Source of the DNA: QQVM01 sp964544885
Lineage (GTDB): Bacteria; Bacteroidota; Bacteroidia; AKYH767-A; 2013-40CM-41-45
NCBI GenBank assembly: GCA_964544885.1
Contig: CAZJDX010000004.1
Coordinates: 62,001-126,000, forward strand
Direction of reading: 5' to 3'
Length of the DNA stretch: 64,000 nt
The notes below the pieces were generated by a model that saw nothing but the letters and a program-made list of their open reading frames with translations, was not told where the DNA came from and did not search any database. Each line of letters starts with the position of its first letter. Position 1 is the first letter of the stretch. Shown piece by piece: positions 17,774 to 25,824 of this stretch. Both the position numbers and the translations under genes were made by a program.

Positions 17774-18553
17774 TCACCAACTGCCACCTGCCCCGCCGCC
17801 GCCTGATCCCCCTCCGCCGAATCCCCCGAATCCACCACCGAAACCTCCGCCGAATCCACCTCCGCCGGAAAAATTACCCCATGACCCGCGTGAACGGTTT
17901 GCAGCAGCATTCAGTAATGCCCAGGCTGTCCAGAAGGCAAGATTGTTCGTGTGCGCGTAGCGTTGTACACTTTTTACTTTGGCAAACAGGACGATCATCA
18001 TGACAATGAATATCATGAAGAAGAGAAACAAGGATGGCTTATCACTTTGTTCTGATGATTTCATGTAGTCTTCTGCGGTATATTCTCCGCTTACTATGGC
18101 CATAATTGAATTGGTCGCTGTTTCTATTCCTTCATAAAACAGTCCTTGTTTGAATGCCGGTACTATATCCCGCTCAACTATCCTCTTGCAGAGCGCATCG
18201 GGTAGAACACCTTCAATGCCGTAACCCGTATTTATAAAAACTTTCCGGTCTTCTTTTGCCACCAGAACTAGTATCCCGTTGTTTTTTGACTTCTGACCGA
18301 TTCCCCATTTATTGAAAAGCTGAACCGCGTACTCCGCAATTTCATAAGACCCTGTTGAGCTCATGATGACCACGGCGATCTGAGTGGAGGTTGAGTCGTT
18401 AAAGGCGAGGAGTTTTCTTTCCAGGGAAGCGGCTTCATCAGCGCTCAGTGTACTGGTAAAATCGGTAACCAGAGTAGAGGCGCGCGGCGGAAAATCCTGT
18501 GCTATGGCAGCAGAACTGAGTATCAGCAGAAATAACAGGATTCTCTTCTTCAT
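17774..18553 (-). CDS. TPM domain protein with membrane anchor and Gly-rich tail (YgcG-like)
   Basis: 259 residues from the ATG at 18553, where a proper signal peptide begins (MKKRILLFLLILSSAAIAQ); the open frame upstream lacks that. The TPM (TLP18.3/Psb32/MOLO-1) domain spans about 25-160 (LSADEAASLERKLL, IAVVIMSS, KNNGILVLVAKEDRKVFINTGYG). A membrane segment lies near 185-205, and the protein ends in an extreme Gly-rich tail of GGGFGG repeats, usual in this family. It is the last gene of a LemA-TPM-TPM operon. Its biochemical role is unknown; the family is linked to envelope stress and photosystem repair in other organisms. Confidence 0.87.
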   Translation of the reverse strand: MKKRILLFLLILSSAAIAQDFPPRASTLVTDFTSTLSADEAASLERKLLAFNDSTSTQIAVVIMSSTGSYEIAEYAVQLFNKWGIGQKSKNNGILVLVAKEDRKVFINTGYGIEGVLPDALCKRIVERDIVPAFKQGLFYEGIETATNSIMAIVSGEYTAEDYMKSSEQSDKPSLFLFFMIFIVMMIVLFAKVKSVQRYAHTNNLAFWTAWALLNAAANRSRGSWGNFSGGGGFGGGFGGGFGGFGGGGSGGGGAGGSW

Positions 18554-18638
18554 ACTAAGTTGACCGCTGAGTAAAACAGGGTGTGGGTCAAGGTTAAGGT
18601 ATTGATGGCTGACAGAGAACTGCCAGCGGTAAAAGCTT

Positions 18639-19100
18639 TCATTTCGCAGGCGCTTTCGGATTTTTCTTTCCAAAGACTATCTCGTTGGATAATTCGTTTT
18701 TATCATCCTTCTGATAAGGGAAATATTTTTGCAGCGCTTCCCCGGCCATTTTCACTCCATTGCTGAGTCCGTGAATAAAATCACCTTCTGTGAAATGGTT
18801 CTGCATGGCCAGTTTGATCTCAAACCAGAAATCAGGCGAAACCTTTGCATTGATTCCTTTGTCTCCGAGAATTGCAAATTGCCGGGAGTCGAGAGCAAGG
18901 TAGAACAATACGCCATTCCGTTCCTTTGTCTGATCCATCCTGAGTTCCCTGAAGATGAATGCGGCTCTGTCGAGTACATTTTCTCCGCATTCAGATTCGA
19001 CGAAGAGCCTCATTTCACCGGAGGTATTCTTTTCCGCCTCGGCAATGGCAGACTGTATTTTCAGTCTGTCAGCTTCTGTAAAACGCCCTTCTATGTTCAT
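18639..19100 (-). CDS. TPM domain protein, short form
   Basis: 153 residues containing little more than one TPM domain (SAIAEAEKNTSGEMRLFVES at 18-37, NGVLFYLALDSRQFAILGDKGINAK at about 62-86). There is no signal peptide or membrane segment, so unlike its neighbour it should be cytoplasmic or attached through partners. Its start codon shares one base with the lemA stop (TGATG), indicating translational coupling. LemA followed by short and long TPM proteins is a recurrent Bacteroidota gene order. The molecular function is not known. Confidence 0.87.
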   Translation of the reverse strand: MNIEGRFTEADRLKIQSAIAEAEKNTSGEMRLFVESECGENVLDRAAFIFRELRMDQTKERNGVLFYLALDSRQFAILGDKGINAKVSPDFWFEIKLAMQNHFTEGDFIHGLSNGVKMAGEALQKYFPYQKDDKNELSNEIVFGKKNPKAPAK

Positions 19101-19675
19101 CAGAATTTTACGTCCGGTGCTTTTTCACTTCCTGCATCCGCTTCAAAATAGGGTCTCATTTTAAAGCCAAGAAGGTTAGCAATGATGACCTTTGGGAAAA
19201 CGGCACGACCGGCATTGTATGCCTGTGCGGCTTCATTGAATTGCCTGCGCGCTTCGTTGATCCGGTTTTCGGTGCCTTCCAGTTGGGCCTGCAACTCGAT
19301 GAAATTTTGTACTGCCTTCAGTTGAGGATAATTTTCGGCGACAGCAAGCAAGCGACCCAGTGCTCCGCTAAGCTGAGCCTGCGCTGCCTGAAACTGCTGG
19401 AGCTTTTCAGGTGTGAGGTCATTCGGATCGACCTTAATGCTTGTTGCATTGGCCCGCGCCTGCGTGACGGCTTCCAGGGTTGATTTTTCGAAATCGGCTG
19501 CCCCTTTAACGGTTTCAACCAGGTTCGGAATCAGGTCGGCTCTGCGCTGATACTGATTTTCCACATTTGCCCAGGCCTTGTTTACACTTTCCCTTGATCC
19601 AACCAGACTGTTATAGCCACTGATACCCCAGAGTACGAGGACGCCAAGGATGATCCAAATGAGATACTTTTTCAT
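19100..19675 (-). CDS. lemA: LemA family protein
   Basis: 191 residues with an N-terminal membrane anchor (YLIWIILGVLVLWGISGYNSLV) and a long helical body typical of LemA: NKAWANVENQYQRRADLIPNLVETVKG, then Gln/Ala-rich helices and LKAVQNFIELQAQLEGTENRINEARRQFNEAAQAYN. LemA proteins are membrane-anchored helical proteins of unknown biochemical role. It heads the operon with two TPM-domain proteins, and a TATCTTTG promoter box lies about 50 nt upstream. Confidence 0.93.
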   Translation of the reverse strand: MKKYLIWIILGVLVLWGISGYNSLVGSRESVNKAWANVENQYQRRADLIPNLVETVKGAADFEKSTLEAVTQARANATSIKVDPNDLTPEKLQQFQAAQAQLSGALGRLLAVAENYPQLKAVQNFIELQAQLEGTENRINEARRQFNEAAQAYNAGRAVFPKVIIANLLGFKMRPYFEADAGSEKAPDVKF

Positions 19676-19722
19676 GTTTTAAGAGTATTTAGATGTTCAA
19701 TATGATAAATGGTTTCCGGCCA

Positions 19723-19730
19723 CAAAGATA
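19723..19730 (-). promoter_or_regulatory. Bacteroidota -7 box (TATCTTTG) for the lemA operon
   Basis: An exact TAnnTTTG match on the minus strand, 47 nt upstream of the lemA start in an AT-rich gap (19676-19859). A TTTG (minus strand of 19741-19744) lies 10 nt further upstream, closer than the usual 19-20 nt. Confidence 0.42.
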
Positions 19731-19859
19731 ATTTATAAATCAAATCACTTGTGCATAAGTTTTAACTATTCAGGCTGAACACATGAGCGGGAAACCGGGA
19801 ACGACAGTCAAATGGCATTGAAGGAAACGGAATCCGGTTCTTTTCGGAGGCAGTATTAT

Positions 19860-20147
19860 CTATTCAAAAAACTCTATTCTGTGAATGGACCGGATAGGAA
19901 TGTCAATATTGCCTTTTAATATGACATAGTTCTCCGTCAGATTCCAGATGGTCGTATCGGCAAATCGGGTGCCTGTATCGGTTTCAAAGATGATCTTTAC
20001 TTTTTGATGTTCTGTATTTCCAAGTTTAAGAGCTCTTTCAAGTTCGGCTCTCAGATCCTGACGGAAAGTTGCCTTATGCGGTTGATCAATACTTACAAAT
20101 TTCAAACCGATGATGTCCTCTTTGTTCACTACAGTCGCTTCGATCAT
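19860..20147 (-). CDS. Small conserved-looking hypothetical protein
   Basis: 95 residues, soluble, with no signal peptide. It has an orderly alternation of beta-strand-like stretches (KVKIIFETDTGTRFADTTIWNLTENYVILKG) and one charged helix (RQDLRAELERALKLGN), as in a small beta-barrel or Sm-like fold, but no motif that I can name. It has its own 62-base gap to the gene upstream and runs in the same direction as the pabB-tilS block. Codon use resembles its neighbours, supporting a real gene. Function unknown. Confidence 0.7.
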   Translation of the reverse strand: MIEATVVNKEDIIGLKFVSIDQPHKATFRQDLRAELERALKLGNTEHQKVKIIFETDTGTRFADTTIWNLTENYVILKGNIDIPIRSIHRIEFFE

Positions 20148-20209
20148 AGCTTAGTTTATCTTGAAATCCTGAAATAAAGAATGTGATGAAGGTATTAATC
20201 GCAAAATTT

Positions 20210-20710
20210 TTATCTGCCTCTGAAGATCAGCTCTTTCAAAATTTTCTCCAGTTCCAACGGTCTCTGGGTACCTATCCGGGTGTGATTTCCTTCCCGGTTG
20301 GTTAATTCCACGGCCTGATCTCCTCCGGTATAGAACCGGATCAGGCCATTGAGATGGAGGTTAAAGACAGCATTGTTGAGATGATATTTGCTGTATTTTC
20401 TTCTCTCCACTTTAACTATGTTTCCTATATCGATCTTGACTCTTCTGGATGTCCACAGTCCGTCGATCTCAATATGACTTTTAAACACACGTATCTTGAT
20501 GTGAAGTACAAAGAGCAGCAAAATGGAGATAAGGATAATGGACATGCCAAGCCAGAAAAACAAGTCACCATCGCTTCCTTTATGACTCTTCCACCAATAC
20601 AAGCCAAAACAAAACAAAGCCAGTGAAAGCCGCCGAAGGGTGCTTAAAGGATTATAACCCAGGTATTGTTTTTCTTCAAACAAGGGTTGGTCGGGGGACG
20701 TGTTATTCAT
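20210..20710 (-). CDS. Membrane protein with two helices and a PH-like tail, hypothetical
   Basis: 166 residues from the ATG at 20710, which overlaps the tilS stop by 8 nt; the longer open frame runs into tilS and is unlikely. Two hydrophobic helices (about 28-43 and 52-74) are followed by a beta-rich cytoplasmic domain (HIEIDGLWTSRRVKIDIGNIVKVERRKYSKYH) that resembles the bPH/PH-like domains found in small bacterial membrane proteins. It is the last gene of the FkbM-pabB-tilS run. Function unknown. Confidence 0.72.
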   Translation of the reverse strand: MNNTSPDQPLFEEKQYLGYNPLSTLRRLSLALFCFGLYWWKSHKGSDGDLFFWLGMSIILISILLLFVLHIKIRVFKSHIEIDGLWTSRRVKIDIGNIVKVERRKYSKYHLNNAVFNLHLNGLIRFYTGGDQAVELTNREGNHTRIGTQRPLELEKILKELIFRGR

Positions 20711-22040
20711 GTTTTTCCAGCGTGACGGTAAAAATTTCAGTTGTATCAGATGTGATCTTAAACCGGTCATCAATCCGATGTCCTAAGATACAAACAATGT
20801 CTTTACCGGACAATACCACCAGGCAATTCTCCTTTTCAAACCTGTCAATTTTTTTATCCACCAGAAAATCACTGATTTTCTTTTTTTGTTTCATGCCGAG
20901 CGGATAGAAGAAATCACCGGTTTTCCAGAGTCTCACTTTCAGCGGAAACCGGAGTTTGCCGGCATCCAGCTGATGAATTTCAGGGGAAGTTGAAATGTCT
21001 CTTTTGTCCTGGTACTTCATAGTGGAAGTATGGAGTATAAACTTGTCTGCCACCACCTCTTGCACTTTCCCGGTCAGGCTGAAACGCCGTAAAGGGTAAG
21101 TTTTTTGTTTTTCAAGGATCAAAACGTCCCTGTCTTTGAGTAATCTGCTCTGACCGCTGAGAAATATTTTTCCGGGATGCGTTGCCCTGAGTATGGCCTC
21201 CGGATCAGGATTCTTAAACCCAAGGTATCTCAACAATAATCCAAGTTTTACGGAAACTTCCTTTTCAGTGCGCAGTTTCTTGAGGTGGATCTTCCACTTG
21301 TCTTTACCCATTACCGTGACATATTTTTCCTGCAGTTCGCCGGCGAGTTCCTCCTCTAACTGAACACTTTCACGGATGTTGCTGATGTTCCGTATCATGA
21401 CGCTTTCGAAACCGGGTTGCAATTTTTTAAATAAGGGAATAAGTTGCTTCCTGACCCGGTTTCTCAGGTATTCTTCCTTGTCATTGGACGAATCTTCCCT
21501 CCATTCAAGTTTTTCTTTCTGTGCGTATTCTTTCAGGCTTTTCCGGGAGAAGTAGAGTAAGGGCCGGACAAGCTTGTTATTAAGTTCCGGAATTCCGGTC
21601 AGACCGCTGATACCTGTGCCTCTCATGAGGTTGATAAAAAATGTTTCGATGGTATCGTCCAGTTGGTGCGCGGTTAAGATGTATCCGATGTTTTCTTTAT
21701 TGGCCAGTTGTTCAAACCAGGTATAACGCAATTCTCTCGCAGCCATCTGTAGCGAAACGGAATTTTTCAGCGAATAGGATCCGGTATTGAATTTTTTAAG
21801 GTAAAACCTGAAGGAGTACTTTCTGCAAAGTTGCCTGACAAATGCCGCATCATCATCCGATTCCTGACCTCTAAGCTGGAAGTTGCAATGCGCTACGGCA
21901 CAGGATATTCCGGCCCTGTAGCAGAGATGCAATAACACAACGGAATCCAAACCTCCGCTTACGGCAAGCAGGACAGGTTTGTCTTCTTCCTGCAAGTTCA
22001 GAGACTTGATTCGTTCTTCAAATATTTCAAAAAGGTTCAT
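20703..22040 (-). CDS. tilS: tRNA(Ile)-lysidine synthase TilS
   Basis: 445 residues. The N-terminal PP-loop ATPase motif is seen as LLAVSGGLDSVVLLHL, followed by AVAHCNFQLRGQESDDDAAFV and TAHQLDDTIETFFINLMRGTG, all diagnostic of TilS. Substrate-binding and C-terminal domains fill the rest, including FYPLGMKQKKKISDFLVDKKI. The enzyme ligates lysine to C34 of the CAU anticodon of tRNA-Ile2 so that AUA is read as isoleucine; it is essential. It follows pabB by 12 nt in an operon. Confidence 0.95.
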   Translation of the reverse strand: MNLFEIFEERIKSLNLQEEDKPVLLAVSGGLDSVVLLHLCYRAGISCAVAHCNFQLRGQESDDDAAFVRQLCRKYSFRFYLKKFNTGSYSLKNSVSLQMAARELRYTWFEQLANKENIGYILTAHQLDDTIETFFINLMRGTGISGLTGIPELNNKLVRPLLYFSRKSLKEYAQKEKLEWREDSSNDKEEYLRNRVRKQLIPLFKKLQPGFESVMIRNISNIRESVQLEEELAGELQEKYVTVMGKDKWKIHLKKLRTEKEVSVKLGLLLRYLGFKNPDPEAILRATHPGKIFLSGQSRLLKDRDVLILEKQKTYPLRRFSLTGKVQEVVADKFILHTSTMKYQDKRDISTSPEIHQLDAGKLRFPLKVRLWKTGDFFYPLGMKQKKKISDFLVDKKIDRFEKENCLVVLSGKDIVCILGHRIDDRFKITSDTTEIFTVTLEKHE

Positions 22041-22052
22041 TTGAAGTGGTGC

Positions 22053-23423
22053 TTAACTATCAGAATCTTCCCCTGATCCGGACGACTGATCCGGGTTATA
22101 ATGACCGCGCAATACCCGTTGCATGCTTTCCGCCTTTAGCTGACATTCTCCATATTCTTTTGCCGGATCGGAATTGGCGGTGATGGCACTTCCCGTCATG
22201 AAAGACAGACATGCTTTTTTTGAGTTGTATAGAATGGTGCGTATCACTACATTAAAATCAAAATCGCCTTCCGGATCTATATACCCGATGGAACCGCTGT
22301 AAAGCCCTCTCTTTGTATCTTCATATTCCTCTATGAGTTGCATGGCGCTTACCTTAGGCGCTCCGGTCATTGATCCCATGGGAAAAGAATCCCGGATAAC
22401 ATGAGTAAAGCAAATTTCTTCTTTTATCCGCGAACTGACCGTTGAGATCATCTGATGTAAATTGCGGAATGTGTAGACACCAAAAAGTTCTTCAACCTTT
22501 ACGGAAGCTTTTTGCGCCGTACGACTGAGATCATTTCTTACAAGATCCACTATCATCACATTCTCCGATCTTTCTTTTGGATCCCGGGCAAGCCTTCTCG
22601 CGATCTCACGGTCTGTTTCCGGATCAGGACTTCTGCGCGCTGTTCCCTTGATAGGTTGAGAGATGATCTTGTTTCCCCGTTTCGCCAGAAACCTCTCCGG
22701 ACTTGCGCAGATGGCAACATGATCGCCGGCTCTGTACACAGCGGAGAAGGGCATAGGTGAAAGTTCGTTCAGGCTACGGTAAATTTTCGCCGGATCTATA
22801 TGGCAATCTTCCGCATAAAATTCTGTGCAAAAGTTCATTTCATAGATATCGCCTTTCTGTATGTGTTCAAGTATTTTTTTAATTTTCTCATTATAGGTCG
22901 CGCTGTCCGGTGTGGTCCGGATATTGATGAAAGTCTGGATCGTATCCGGCAGCTCCGGTGCTTTCATCAGGTTTTCAAGAACCCTGAAGGCTTCTGATTC
23001 TTCTGTATATTCCGGAAGGTAATGGAGGGATAATTCTTGTTTCCTCAGCTGTACAATGTACCGGGGTTGAAAAAAATGAGCCTTCGGGAAATGCAATCTG
23101 TCAGGATTGTTTGATTGCAGCAATTCAATCTCGTTCTTCAGATCGTAACTGAAATAGCCCATAATCCAGTCCTTCCGAAGATCATAAAAACTGCGTAGTG
23201 CGGAGAAAGTATCATCTTGCAAAGGAGCTTCTGCGATCAGGTCGATACCTGCAAGTAGATCATATTTTGAATAGACGTCAACATTTTCTACTGAACCGGA
23301 ATTACTGTTAAGTAAGCAATGAACCGGCACCGATTGCACATTCCTGTGAATAGCGTATACGGCATCATCTGACTTGCAGGGAACAGAGATGATCTTTCGT
23401 TTTGTGTTCACTGTATTGCTCAT
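22053..23423 (-). CDS. pabB: Aminodeoxychorismate synthase component I
   Basis: 456 residues of the chorismate-utilising enzyme fold. The motif ISQPIKGTARR has the lysine (PIKGT) typical of PabB rather than the alanine of anthranilate synthase TrpE (PIAGT). Also present are RNDLSR, FPMGSMTGAPKVSAMQLIEEYE and YSGSIGYI near the C-terminus. It converts chorismate and ammonia into aminodeoxychorismate for folate synthesis. No PabA glutaminase or PabC lyase is adjacent. The gene lies between FkbM and tilS with 21 and 12 nt gaps. Confidence 0.9.
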   Translation of the reverse strand: MSNTVNTKRKIISVPCKSDDAVYAIHRNVQSVPVHCLLNSNSGSVENVDVYSKYDLLAGIDLIAEAPLQDDTFSALRSFYDLRKDWIMGYFSYDLKNEIELLQSNNPDRLHFPKAHFFQPRYIVQLRKQELSLHYLPEYTEESEAFRVLENLMKAPELPDTIQTFINIRTTPDSATYNEKIKKILEHIQKGDIYEMNFCTEFYAEDCHIDPAKIYRSLNELSPMPFSAVYRAGDHVAICASPERFLAKRGNKIISQPIKGTARRSPDPETDREIARRLARDPKERSENVMIVDLVRNDLSRTAQKASVKVEELFGVYTFRNLHQMISTVSSRIKEEICFTHVIRDSFPMGSMTGAPKVSAMQLIEEYEDTKRGLYSGSIGYIDPEGDFDFNVVIRTILYNSKKACLSFMTGSAITANSDPAKEYGECQLKAESMQRVLRGHYNPDQSSGSGEDSDS

Positions 23424-23444
23424 TCCATTGCTATGACTGGGAGA

Positions 23445-24218
23445 TCAGAGTTCATTCCATGACCGGGCAAGTCTCAGAAATCCTTCTTTCTTCACAAAAC
23501 AAATATCACATTGACCTAAAGCGCCATCTGCCGGCCTCCTCAGAAAACCGGGAAAGTCATAAACCACATAATTTCTTTCCCGCATGAAACTGACCACGTC
23601 TGAAAATTCAGGTAAGACACTGATATTGTAATTGTATAAAGAAACTTCAAGAATGTACACTTCAGTCTTTCCAAATGTGGATTCCGCACCTTTCAATGCT
23701 TCCAGTTCAAAACCCTGTATGTCCAGTTTAATAAGTTCGGGCATTTTCATCTCCCCGGATGCGACGAGATCATCAATCCTGATTACGGGAACTTCACGTT
23801 GCTTCCCTCTGTCCAATAGTTTGTCGTCCTTTTCAGGGATGAATGACGAACCAGACAAGTCTTCCCACAGCGTAAGGAGCAATTTCCCCTTTTCTGATCC
23901 CGCACCAGCCAGAAAATAGGAAGAACCGTTATGCCCCTGACAAAAATCTCGCAGGGAATCTTCCATTTCCTGTTGTGGTTCAATCAGATAAAATACACTG
24001 CCCGGAAATATGTCAGCAGCCATACGACTCCAGTCAGCATGGTTAGCTCCCACGTCCAGTATGGCAGTACACCTTAATCCACGCGCTTTCAGATCCTGAA
24101 GCAGAAAGTCCATTCTTCCTGTGGGTCGGAGAGGGGATGCGCTTAGCAGACTTCTTTTATTAAATCTGACTATGTCGAACCCTGTTAGTCTCAGGAGATT
24201 GCGAAGGAAACTTTTCAT
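23445..24218 (-). CDS. FkbM family methyltransferase
   Basis: 257 residues. The SAM-binding site is seen in TAILDVGANHADWS and the acidic end of strand two in FYLIEPQQEM; IKLDIQGFELEALKGAE is the typical FkbM C-terminal motif. Members O-methylate sugars or other small molecules, often in polysaccharide loci. It is the first gene of the run leading to pabB and tilS, although it has no obvious link to folate or tRNA modification. It is divergent from the flexirubin-like operon across a 194-base gap, so a role in that pathway is possible but unsupported. Confidence 0.85.
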   Translation of the reverse strand: MKSFLRNLLRLTGFDIVRFNKRSLLSASPLRPTGRMDFLLQDLKARGLRCTAILDVGANHADWSRMAADIFPGSVFYLIEPQQEMEDSLRDFCQGHNGSSYFLAGAGSEKGKLLLTLWEDLSGSSFIPEKDDKLLDRGKQREVPVIRIDDLVASGEMKMPELIKLDIQGFELEALKGAESTFGKTEVYILEVSLYNYNISVLPEFSDVVSFMRERNYVVYDFPGFLRRPADGALGQCDICFVKKEGFLRLARSWNEL

Positions 24219-24347
24219 GATCCGGTCTTGTAAATCCAGACTTGCAAAATGAAGGTATGAATATTTATCCTCTGCAAATCAGTATCCGCGATGGTTTTGA
24301 TAAGTCTGGGTGACAGGGCTAAAGGTATTTACAAAAAAACAAATTTA

Positions 24348-24411
24348 CAGAAGTGTTTTTGGTATTTCAGAAGTGATCGGATTTGGCTAATATTGATGAA
24401 GAATATTGATG
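24348..24411. promoter_or_regulatory. Two pairs of direct repeats before the flexirubin-like operon
   Basis: CAGAAGTG occurs at 24348-24355 and 24368-24375, exactly 20 bp apart (two helical turns). AATATTGATG occurs at 24389-24398 and 24402-24411, 13 bp apart and ending just before the ATG at 24413. Spaced direct repeats of this kind often bind response regulators of the LytTR or OmpR type. No TAnnTTTG box is present in this gap. Confidence 0.35.
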
Positions 24412-24412
24412 C

Positions 24413-24919
24413 ATGAAACAAATCCTGATTATCGTTTTGATCCTTACAGGACAAGTGCGATGTCTTTATGCCCAGGATATTACCAATCCAAAGGACTCCT
24501 ACGGTTTGTTTTACACTGCTCTGACTTCTGATGATATCAGTGTTGTTGAAACCCAGATGCGTCATGTCGGTAAATTGGATCACAAGGATACTCTGGCTTT
24601 TAGTGGAGCCATGAAAATGAAATTAGCAGGCTTGTTGAAAGTGCCGGCAGAAAAACTTAAGTTATTCAGGCAGGGGCGGCAGCAATTGGAGAAAGCGATA
24701 GCAGATGATAGTCTGAATGTTGAGTATAGGTTTCTCAGACTTATTATACAGGAAAATTCACCTCCCATTATGAGGTATAAATCCGAACTGGAGAAGGATA
24801 AGTCTCACATACTTGATAATTATAATAAGATCGAAGCTTACCTGCGATTGGAGATCAAAAAGTATAGTAGTACATCTCTCATGCTTCGTGAATCCGTTTT
24901 TAAAAATTCTTCACATTGA
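24413..24919 (+). CDS. Secreted hypothetical protein, first gene of flexirubin-like operon
   Basis: 168 residues with a signal peptide (MKQILIIVLILTGQ, cleavage near LYAQ at 21). The mature part is helical and charged, with no motif that I recognise and no cysteine. Its stop overlaps the TTG start of darA by three bases (TTGA), so it is translationally coupled to the pathway and is probably part of it. A periplasmic accessory role in pigment transfer or attachment is a guess. If it is not functional in the pathway, it may simply supply the leader for darA. Confidence 0.7.
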   Translation: MKQILIIVLILTGQVRCLYAQDITNPKDSYGLFYTALTSDDISVVETQMRHVGKLDHKDTLAFSGAMKMKLAGLLKVPAEKLKLFRQGRQQLEKAIADDSLNVEYRFLRLIIQENSPPIMRYKSELEKDKSHILDNYNKIEAYLRLEIKKYSSTSLMLRESVFKNSSH

Positions 24920-25824
24920 CGGTAAAGAAAGTTCTTATAGTACACTATTCACAAACCGGGCAGCTGTCAAGGATTGTTGACAATTTCAGCAAACCCTTTA
25001 CAAATGCGGGAATGCTTGTTGAAAGCATCCGGGTGGGAATGGAGAAAGAGTTTGACTTTCCATGGACAAGCACAAGGTTTTTTGATGCAATGCCGGAAAG
25101 CGTCTTGTGTATTCCGTCAAGAATCAGTCATTTCAATCCTTCCTCTCCTACCTATGACCTGATCGTTTTCGCTTACCAGCCTTGGTATCTGTCACCCAGT
25201 ATTCCGGCAACTTCAATACTTGCCAATGAGGAGTTCAGGAGGATAATAAGGGGGAAGCCGGTTGTTACACTGATAGGAGCACGTAATATGTGGCTGAATG
25301 CACAGGAAAAAGTAAAGACAGAACTTGAAAAGTGCGGTGCAGATCTTGTCGGAAATGTTGTACTGACCGATGAAGCAAATAATTTCGTCAGCGCCATCAC
25401 AATTTTGCACTGGATGCTCAGCGGAAAACAAGAAAAATATCTGGGCATCTTTCCCAAGCCCGGAATTTCCGATGAATCCATATCTTCAGCATCACGATTT
25501 GGAAAGATAGTTTGCGAGGCGATGGTGACGGATAATTTTATTGAACTTCAGAAACATCTTCTGGGATCGGGTGCGGTGAGAGTGAAAACAAATCTGATGT
25601 TCATCGAAGCCAGGGCAGGAAAGTTATTTCAGCTATGGGCAAGGACGATTATTAAAAAGAGAAACAGGCGCTTTTGGTTGAAACTTTTTAAATATTATCT
25701 TTTAATAGCTCTTTTTGTTATAGCTCCAATTGTTTTGACAGTATATATGCTTATTTTTAAGCCCTTTCTGGGAGCCTCTATAAGGAGAAAAAAGGACTAC
25801 TTCCGGGGAGTAACAAGAAATTAA
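24916..25824 (+). CDS. darA: Dialkylresorcinol condensing enzyme DarA-like (flavodoxin-like fold)
   Basis: 302 residues. The start is a TTG that overlaps the preceding stop; no ATG lies nearby and the conserved VLIVHYSQTGQLSRIVDNF follows directly. That N-terminal motif is a flavodoxin-like phosphate loop. DFPWTSTRFFDAMPES and IPSRI are as I remember from proteins named DarA in flexirubin loci of Bacteroidota. A hydrophobic segment near 255-280 suggests membrane association. DarA works with DarB to condense two fatty-acid-derived chains and aromatise the product to a dialkylresorcinol. It abuts darB without a gap. Assignment by motif memory and context, not by alignment. Confidence 0.82.
   Translation: MTVKKVLIVHYSQTGQLSRIVDNFSKPFTNAGMLVESIRVGMEKEFDFPWTSTRFFDAMPESVLCIPSRISHFNPSSPTYDLIVFAYQPWYLSPSIPATSILANEEFRRIIRGKPVVTLIGARNMWLNAQEKVKTELEKCGADLVGNVVLTDEANNFVSAITILHWMLSGKQEKYLGIFPKPGISDESISSASRFGKIVCEAMVTDNFIELQKHLLGSGAVRVKTNLMFIEARAGKLFQLWARTIIKKRNRRFWLKLFKYYLLIALFVIAPIVLTVYMLIFKPFLGASIRRKKDYFRGVTRN

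Noticed and set aside
24219..24412. Shared regulation of FkbM and the flexirubin-like operon
   Set aside because: They are divergent, but no common promoter element is visible and the FkbM gene is coupled to pabB and tilS instead.
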